A stretch of DNA of 5,658 nt. Source: Polyangiaceae bacterium (lineage in GTDB: Bacteria; Myxococcota_A; Polyangia; Polyangiales; Polyangiaceae). The stretch spans positions 1-5,658 of the forward strand of contig JAICXU010000259.1 of NCBI GenBank assembly GCA_025934595.1, written 5' to 3'. Below, in pieces: positions 1 to 5,658 of the stretch. The position numbers and the translations under genes are program-made. How positions within the stretch are numbered: the first letter of the stretch is position 1; each line of letters opens with the position of its first letter. Under the pieces are notes generated by a model that ran no database searches, had not been told where the DNA came from, and saw nothing but the letters and a program-made list of their open reading frames with translations.

Positions 1-521
1 ATCGCGACGAGCGCGTGCGCCGCGCGGCGGTGCGGGCGCTCGCGAAGACGAAAGGAGCGGACGCGGCGAAAGCGCTTCGGCATGCGCTCTCCGATCCCGA
101 TGCGCAAGTGCGAGGCTTCGCGGCGAGCGGGCTCGGTGGCCTCAAGGCGCACGATTCGATGCCCGAGCTCTTCATCGCGCTCGACCATCGCGTGGGAGAG
201 GCCGCGGCGTCGATCGGCCAGCTCTGCACGCCGGCCGAATGCGGGAGCTTCGCCGACCGCCTCGGACGGCAGCCGTTCGACGTCATGACCGGCGGCTTCG
301 ATCAGATTCTGTTCCGTCCGACGAGCGAGATCGACGACGACACGAAGATCAAAATGGTGGGCAAGCTCCGCGAGCTCGGAACGAAAGAAGCAAATGCGTT
401 CTTGCGTGACGTCCAAAAGCGATGGCCACCGAAAGGATCGGCGCGCGTGAAGCTCGCGATCGATCAAGCGGTGTCGGCGACCGGCGGCGGCGCATCGAGC
501 ACGAGCGGAGGTGACAAATGA
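1..521 (+). CDS. HEAT-repeat protein, C-terminal part (5' truncated by window)
   Basis: The reading frame is open from the left edge; the first whole codon is at 3-5 and 172 residues are visible. A GTG at 15 is in frame, but the HEAT pattern already begins before it (RDERVRRAAVRAL), so it is an internal Val and the true start lies outside the window. Three helical repeats spaced about 30 residues apart are visible: roughly residues 1-16, 30-47 (SDPDAQVRGFAASGLGGL) and 59-75, with the DxxVRxxA signature of HEAT/PBS-lyase-type repeats. The rest is helical and charged, ending in a Gly/Ser-rich tail (about residues 157-172). HEAT solenoids usually act as protein-binding scaffolds; no catalytic motif is seen. 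The stop overlaps the next start as ATGA, so translation is probably coupled and the two products may work together. Signal peptide and localisation cannot be judged because the N-terminus is missing. Confidence 0.85.
   Translation, partial: RDERVRRAAVRALAKTKGADAAKALRHALSDPDAQVRGFAASGLGGLKAHDSMPELFIALDHRVGEAAASIGQLCTPAECGSFADRLGRQPFDVMTGGFDQILFRPTSEIDDDTKIKMVGKLRELGTKEANAFLRDVQKRWPPKGSARVKLAIDQAVSATGGGASSTSGGDK
507..514 (+). promoter_or_regulatory. Strong Shine-Dalgarno site for the propeller lipoprotein gene
   Basis: GGAGGTGA is a full match to the anti-Shine-Dalgarno end of 16S rRNA and lies three bases before the ATG at 518. It sits inside the last codons of the preceding HEAT gene, fixes the start of the downstream gene, and together with the ATGA overlap supports translational coupling. 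Confidence 0.85.
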
Positions 522-2314
522 ACCGTCTCGCGATCGGCCTATTTTTCTCGAGTATCGTGATGCTCGGCGCGGCTGGATGCGGCGGCGGCCAAACCCGGAA
601 TGATCTCTTCTCTGCGGAGTGGACGAACGACAACGGCGCCGCCATCACGGTGCTGCAAGCCAAGCTTCGCGGCACGCATCCGCCGCCCGGCGCGAACGTC
701 GTGCTCGGCATCGCGGGGCGCAGCAATCTGATCATCGGTCAGCCGCTCGGTAGCGGCGCGAAATGGTCCTACGCGCACGCGCTCGACGCGCGACCCTTCA
801 TCACGGGAAATGTCGTCGTCGGATCCGGAGGCGGCGAGCTCTTCGCGCTCGATGCGACGACCGGAAAAAAACTTTGGGCTCGAGCGACCGGCGGCCTTCC
901 CGTGTACGGCGCCGGCGACGACGGGCAAACGACCGTCATCACGCTCTCGCGCGCAGGCGGCGCCGGCTCCACCCTTCTCGCCGTCGCGCGCGACGGTACG
1001 GTCGTGCGGCAAGTCGAGAGCGATCGCGCGCTCGGCATTCCCGCCGCCATGGGCGGTTACGCGTTCATCCCGTGGGACGACCAATACGTGAGCGTCGTCG
1101 ACATCGCGAACGGCGACGAGCCCGCGCGCATCTTGCTCCGCGAGAAGACGAGCCACGCGTGGACGGTGGGCGGCGCCCTGTATTTCGGCGAGGTCGGCAT
1201 CTACCGTTTCGACGACAAGATCGGGCGCGCGCCGCAGAATCAAGCGAGCCATTTGTCGATCCCCGCGCGCGAGCTTCCTGGAACGCCGGATCTCATGAAC
1301 CCACCGGCGGAGCGTCAAACGTCGACCGCGACGGCGCGTGATCGCGTGCATCTTTATGCACGTCCGGGCTCGCCCGACACGTCGCTCACGCTCGATGGCG
1401 ATCGCTTTTACGCCACGTATTTCCGCTTCGTCATGGGGCTCACGGCCGCCGGCAAGCTCGCGTGGGTGCACACGCATCCTGCGAGCGTGATCGCGGGAGC
1501 GGCGGGCGCGGGCTCGCTCACGGTCTGCGACGAGCAAGGCAAAGTGACGGTGCTCGGAGCAGGTCACGGCGAGGTTTTGCGCGAGCTCGATCTCGGTCAG
1601 CCTCTCCAGAGCTGCATCGTGCAAGTGGACGACATGGCGCCGCCGCCCGCGCAAAAGCCGCCGTCGACGCTCGCCGAAGATTTGTCGGTCGCTCTTCGGG
1701 ACAACGACGCGCAGCTCGTCACGGCGCAGCGTCTCTTCTTGCGAGAGCTCGCCGCGAACACGGACGAGTCGGCCACGAAGGTGCTCGTCGACCTCGCGAG
1801 CGCGCCGCAAACGCCGCCCGTGCTGCTCGCCGACGCGCGCGCGGCGTTGGCGACGCGACAGAATGGTGCAGAATACATGGAAGCGGCGCTGAAGAAGCGT
1901 TACAGCTTTTTGAAAGACGTGCTGCGCGCGCCGCCGGTCGGGCCGATCGCGCAAGCGCTCGCGGGGATGAAGGACTCGGCCGCCGCGCCGCTGCTGGTGG
2001 AGCATCTCTTCGATCCCGCCGACACCGACGACGACGTCTTGCAGACGGCGAAGGCGCTGGCGATCATCGGCGGCCCCGCGCAGCTCGCGTCGCTCAAAGA
2101 ATTTTTCATGATGTACCACGCGTCTGCGGAGACCGATCCGCTCAAGGGAGCCGTCGTCAGCGTCGGCGACTCGATCTTGCGATTCGGCGGAAAAGACGGC
2201 CGAACGATGGTCGACAAGGTCATCGCGGATCCCGTGACCATTCCCGAGATCACGGCGAAGCTGCAAGGCCTCGAGCAAGCCACCGACGCGCAGAAGCAAG
2301 CCGGCGGAAAGTGA
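518..2314 (+). CDS. Lipoprotein with PQQ-like beta-propeller and C-terminal HEAT-like region
   Basis: This is a 598-residue predicted lipoprotein. Residues 1-20 form a signal peptide (MNRL, then a hydrophobic core) ending in a lipobox AAGC with Cys21 as the lipidation site; Gly at +2 does not suggest inner-membrane retention, so the outer membrane is likely. Residues about 80-370 look like a beta-propeller of PQQ-repeat type; the clearest blade is near 101-126 (GELFALDATTGKKLW), with another near 332-360 (GSLTVCDEQGKVTVLGAGHG). The fold resembles BamB-like propellers, but catalytic PQQ dehydrogenase features are not evident, so a binding role is more likely than an enzyme. A Pro-rich linker (about 371-383) leads to an all-helical part (about 384-585) with HEAT-like units near 389-414, 419-448 and 481-519. 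The start is fixed by a strong SD and the signal peptide. It overlaps the upstream HEAT gene by 4 bases. Ligand and partner are unknown; I recognise the architecture but not a named gene. Confidence 0.9.
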   Translation: MNRLAIGLFFSSIVMLGAAGCGGGQTRNDLFSAEWTNDNGAAITVLQAKLRGTHPPPGANVVLGIAGRSNLIIGQPLGSGAKWSYAHALDARPFITGNVVVGSGGGELFALDATTGKKLWARATGGLPVYGAGDDGQTTVITLSRAGGAGSTLLAVARDGTVVRQVESDRALGIPAAMGGYAFIPWDDQYVSVVDIANGDEPARILLREKTSHAWTVGGALYFGEVGIYRFDDKIGRAPQNQASHLSIPARELPGTPDLMNPPAERQTSTATARDRVHLYARPGSPDTSLTLDGDRFYATYFRFVMGLTAAGKLAWVHTHPASVIAGAAGAGSLTVCDEQGKVTVLGAGHGEVLRELDLGQPLQSCIVQVDDMAPPPAQKPPSTLAEDLSVALRDNDAQLVTAQRLFLRELAANTDESATKVLVDLASAPQTPPVLLADARAALATRQNGAEYMEAALKKRYSFLKDVLRAPPVGPIAQALAGMKDSAAAPLLVEHLFDPADTDDDVLQTAKALAIIGGPAQLASLKEFFMMYHASAETDPLKGAVVSVGDSILRFGGKDGRTMVDKVIADPVTIPEITAKLQGLEQATDAQKQAGGK

Positions 2315-2365
2315 GCCTGGGAACCTACGAGGCGGTCGTCGCGACGAGTCTGGGAAACGAAGCGA

Positions 2366-2926
2366 TCACTCCGTTTCGCAGTCGACTGTTACGACGCCGT
2401 CGCTCTCGTTGCAGATGACGGGAAACTCGACGGGCCCACACGGCTGATGCTGGAGCACGCACGCGCACGTCGGCGGTGACGTTTTGCAGTCCGAGGGCAG
2501 CGCGGCGCACTCGAATTCCGTTCCTGCTTCGGCGACGGCTCCATCGACGTCACCCGGCGCTCCGCAGACGCCGTCTTCACAAAGACCACTGCAGCAATCG
2601 TCGCTGTTCGTGCAGAACGCGCCGAAGGACTCGCACCCTCCAAATGTCGTCAGACAATATTGTGTGCGTGAATCGGAGCAGCTGATTTCGCCGCACCTGA
2701 ATGCATCGAGCGTCGCGTCCGCCTTGGCATCGATTCCATTCGCGTCGTGTACGCTCGCCTCGATCGAGTCGGGAACGTCGGCGTCGGGAGCTGCGTCGCT
2801 CGCCGATGCGTCGCCGGTCGTGGCGCGGGCGAGGTCGGTGCGTGAGCCGCACGCGAACGCGAGTAGCAGATAGGCGCTGGCGACCGCCGCTGCCCTTGCG
2901 CGAGCCCAATCAGTCGGCTTTCGCAT
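2366..2926 (-). CDS. Cysteine-rich lipoprotein with Asp/Ala-rich linker
   Basis: This predicted 186-residue surface or periplasmic lipoprotein has a signal peptide (residues 1-25) with basic residues followed by a hydrophobic stretch ending LLLAFAC, making Cys26 the likely lipidated residue. Residues about 38-75 are a low-complexity Asp/Ala/Ser linker (TTGDASASDAAPDADVPD). The mature C-terminal part holds 16 cysteines (78, 83, 91, 98, 105, 111, 112, 116, 121, 140, 147, 154, 156, 163, 172, 183), an even number consistent with disulfides in an exported protein. Residues 98-121 have the cystine-knot-like pattern C-x6-C-x5-CC-x3-C-x4-C. Proteins of this style (lipobox, acidic linker, Cys-rich module) are typical of myxobacteria and usually have no assigned function. 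The ATG has a GGTGA ribosome site three bases upstream. It starts 17 bases after the Uma2-like gene and converges with the + strand lipoprotein gene. Function unknown. Confidence 0.85.
   Translation of the reverse strand: MRKPTDWARARAAAVASAYLLLAFACGSRTDLARATTGDASASDAAPDADVPDSIEASVHDANGIDAKADATLDAFRCGEISCSDSRTQYCLTTFGGCESFGAFCTNSDDCCSGLCEDGVCGAPGDVDGAVAEAGTEFECAALPSDCKTSPPTCACVLQHQPCGPVEFPVICNESDGVVTVDCETE
2564..2635 (-). other. Cystine-knot-like cysteine module (residues 98-121 of the lipoprotein)
   Basis: Six cysteines are arranged C-x6-C-x5-CC-x3-C-x4-C, with the core DDCCSGLC. This is the C-C-CC-C-C framework known from knottin/inhibitor-cystine-knot peptides; related CC-containing cores also occur in Dickkopf-type domains. 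The spacing is read directly; the fold is inferred from spacing alone. Confidence 0.5.
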
Positions 2927-2929
2927 TCG

Positions 2930-2934
2930 TCACC
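2930..2934 (-). promoter_or_regulatory. Ribosome binding site of the Cys-rich lipoprotein gene
   Basis: On the - strand the sequence reads GGTGA, then CGA, then the ATG. This partial SD match has the same three-base spacing as the strong site at 507-514 and supports the ATG at 2926 as the start. Confidence 0.5.
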
Positions 2935-2943
2935 GAGAAGCGA

Positions 2944-3300
2944 CTACCGCGACCAAAGCGCCCCCACTTCGAGCTCGATCGCATCGAAGGGACGTACCAA
3001 GTACGGCGCATCAGGAATCTCGGGCATTCGCGTGCGCCGCCAGCCGGCGAGATCGGGCACGACGATGTCGCGTTCCAAATGAAGCTCGGGCTCCGCCAGG
3101 ATCACCCAACCGCCGGGCCCGCCTCTTCCCCGATGAAACGGCGCACCTACGTCACTGTCCAGCACGCTCGCAGCGATGGCATGCGGGCTCGCCGGTCGCG
3201 GATGACTGTAGAGGACGCCGTTCACGATTTGTCCGACGTGATGCTCGGGGATCGTGAAGAGGTCTTCGTACGTGGCCTCTTTGCTAGCGGGCTCGCCCAT
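2944..3300 (-). CDS. Uma2-family (DUF820) protein, shortened by an apparent internal deletion
   Basis: The N-terminal part matches the Uma2/DUF820 family, which has a PD-(D/E)xK nuclease-like fold: EATYEDLFTIPEHHVGQIVNG, then a segment with RPASPHA and the Gly-rich RGRGGPGGW, then EPELHL and VPDLAGWRR. From the ATG at 3300 the protein has 118 residues; intact relatives are usually about 180-200. After MPEIPDAPYL the sequence jumps directly to VRPFDAIELEVGALWSR, which resembles the extreme C-terminus of myxobacterial Uma2 proteins. The middle, which normally carries the EVLSPS-like motif, a conserved Lys and the YWLVDP-like strand, is absent, so nuclease activity is unlikely. I chose ATG 3300 because MGEPAxKxATYEDL is the usual family start; an in-frame GTG at 3324 would add eight residues. 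Neither start has a clear SD. The gene begins 30 bases after the YkgJ gene stop. Family assignment is confident from recall; activity loss is inferred. It may be a decaying pseudogene. Confidence 0.75.
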   Translation of the reverse strand: MGEPASKEATYEDLFTIPEHHVGQIVNGVLYSHPRPASPHAIAASVLDSDVGAPFHRGRGGPGGWVILAEPELHLERDIVVPDLAGWRRTRMPEIPDAPYLVRPFDAIELEVGALWSR

Positions 3301-3330
3301 GCGCACATGATAGCGCACGAGCACGGCGAG

Positions 3331-3885
3331 TCAGATGCTCTCGGAAGTGACGCCTTCTTCTTCGCGCGACGACAGACAGCATTCGCTTCCGATCACGAAG
3401 TCCGAGCACGGCGACGGCCGGTGCTCGTAAATCGCGCACGCGTTGCCCTGCTCGAGATGACGACACGCGCCCGATCGCAGCAAGGTGAGCGTGAGCTTGC
3501 CGTCGTTGCGGCGTCGCACCCAAGGTCTCTTCAAGAGATCGGGACGAGCACGGCGCAGCCTCGCGACGTCGGAGCGATTCAGCACGACCTCGTTCCTTTT
3601 GCAGCACGCGCCGCACGCGAGGCAATCGAAGGTCTCGCGCAGCGTGGGACCCGCGTGAGTCGAGTCGCGATCGATCCGTTCGCGCACGATGTCGAGACAA
3701 TCCGCAGGAACGCGCGCCGTGGCGAGCCCGCGGAGCGCTCCCGAGCTCGCGCGAGCCCAACGCCATCGGCCGAGATCGAGCAGGGACCACAAGCCGAGGT
3801 CGTCGTCTTCGTCTCGCGGAACGCGGAACACGAGCGTGGCCCGCTTGGGGCTCGACCAAACGATGGCATGGCCGCCTGCGCGCAC
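3331..3885 (-). CDS. YkgJ-family cysteine-cluster protein
   Basis: From the GTG at 3885 this is 184 residues. It has the CxxCxxCC signature of the YkgJ/PF03692 family as FDCLACGACC (Cys88, 91, 94, 95), followed by the usual distal cysteines in CRHLEQGNACAIYEHRPSPC (Cys141, 150, 160) and a further CC pair at 169-170. Members are annotated as putative zinc- or iron-chelating proteins; the biochemical role is generally unknown. No signal peptide or membrane segment is seen, so it is probably cytoplasmic. Residues 1-87 form an extra N-terminal region that I do not recognise. GTG 3885 has no ribosome site, and the frame stays open and coding-like up to a stop at 3991-3993, so translation may begin at CTG 3963 (26 more residues). 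It follows pyrG by 114 bases (36 with the longer form) and precedes the Uma2-like gene closely, so co-transcription with pyrG is plausible. Confidence 0.85.
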   Translation of the reverse strand: MRAGGHAIVWSSPKRATLVFRVPRDEDDDLGLWSLLDLGRWRWARASSGALRGLATARVPADCLDIVRERIDRDSTHAGPTLRETFDCLACGACCKRNEVVLNRSDVARLRRARPDLLKRPWVRRRNDGKLTLTLLRSGACRHLEQGNACAIYEHRPSPCSDFVIGSECCLSSREEEGVTSESI

Positions 3886-3960
3886 GTACGTCGCAGCGCG
3901 CGAGGCGAATTTTTCGGTGAAGCTTCGGACGATCGGACGATCGACGATGACGACGCTGCT

Positions 3961-3975
3961 CAGTGGACTCGCCTC
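3961..3975 (-). promoter_or_regulatory. Candidate SD plus CTG start for a longer YkgJ protein
   Basis: On the - strand GAGG (3972-3975) is followed by eight bases and then CTG (3961-3963), in frame with the YkgJ gene. No ATG, GTG or TTG lies between the upstream in-frame stop (3991-3993) and GTG 3885, so this is the best alternative start. CTG starts are uncommon, hence the low confidence. Confidence 0.35.
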
Positions 3976-3999
3976 AATGGGTCGCCTGGTTCATCAGGC

Positions 4000-5658
<1,659 letters not shown>

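Noticed and set aside
539..2299. 586-codon open frame on the - strand opposite the propeller lipoprotein gene
   Set aside because: It is a shadow of GC-rich codon use: the product is dominated by Arg, His and Ala without domains, whereas the + strand frame has a signal peptide, SD and recognisable repeats.
2336..2347. 12-base perfect palindrome TCGTCGCGACGA between the convergent genes
   Set aside because: As a hairpin it gives only a four-pair stem with no T tract, and such CG-rich palindromes are common by chance here; not convincing as a terminator or operator.
1462..2418. 318-codon + strand frame overlapping the lipoprotein gene and running into the convergent gap
   Set aside because: Low-complexity Arg/Ala/Gly composition and no ribosome site; a shadow of the true frame.
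3928..3943. Tandem repeat of GACGATCG
   Set aside because: Only two copies, and it is explained by Val/Ile/Asp codons in the coding-like extension of the YkgJ gene.
3974..3994. Tiny - strand reading frame MNQATH after pyrG, a possible leader peptide
   Set aside because: Six codons with no clear ribosome site and no regulatory codon run; chance is the simpler explanation.
3984..3999. Hairpin GCCTG-GTTCAT-CAGGC directly after the pyrG stop
   Set aside because: The stem is only five pairs and no T tract follows on the - strand, so it is at best a weak terminator or pause.

Overview
The window is GC-rich DNA (well over 60% by eye) that reads as chromosomal sequence from a myxobacterium-like member of the Myxococcota, most likely class Polyangia. 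The pointers are HEAT-repeat and PQQ-type propeller proteins, a lipoprotein with an Asp/Ala-rich linker followed by a cysteine-rich region, a Uma2-family gene (a family greatly expanded in these bacteria), and strong G/C preference at third codon positions. This placement is inferred from gene style, not from a marker-gene comparison.

Layout. On the + strand, positions 1-2314 hold two coupled genes: the 3' end of a HEAT-repeat protein (1-521) and a lipoprotein with an N-terminal beta-propeller and a C-terminal alpha-helical HEAT-like region (518-2314). They overlap by ATGA and are preceded by a near-perfect Shine-Dalgarno site. On the - strand, reading right to left, are pyrG (CTP synthase, lacking only about seven N-terminal residues beyond the window edge), a YkgJ-type cysteine-cluster protein, a shortened Uma2-family protein and a cysteine-rich lipoprotein. 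The two strands converge at about 2315-2365, a 51-base gap with no clear intrinsic terminator. No intergenic stretch reaches 300 bases, and I saw no tRNA, rRNA, CRISPR array or insertion sequence.

How the genes fit together. pyrG is the only housekeeping gene, making CTP from UTP. The three small genes after it are tightly spaced and may be co-transcribed with it, but they share no obvious pathway. The two + strand genes probably form a functional pair: both carry HEAT-like repeats and the second is exported as a lipoprotein, so a surface or periplasmic scaffold is plausible but unproven.

Most worth a second look: (i) a cystine-knot-like spacing in the lipoprotein at 2564-2635; (ii) a Uma2 gene that appears to have lost its catalytic middle by an in-frame deletion while keeping both ends; (iii) a coding-like extension upstream of the only standard start codon of the YkgJ gene, suggesting a CTG start; (iv) the propeller-plus-solenoid lipoprotein coupled to a second HEAT protein. 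I do not see a clear-cut new defence or mobile system here.
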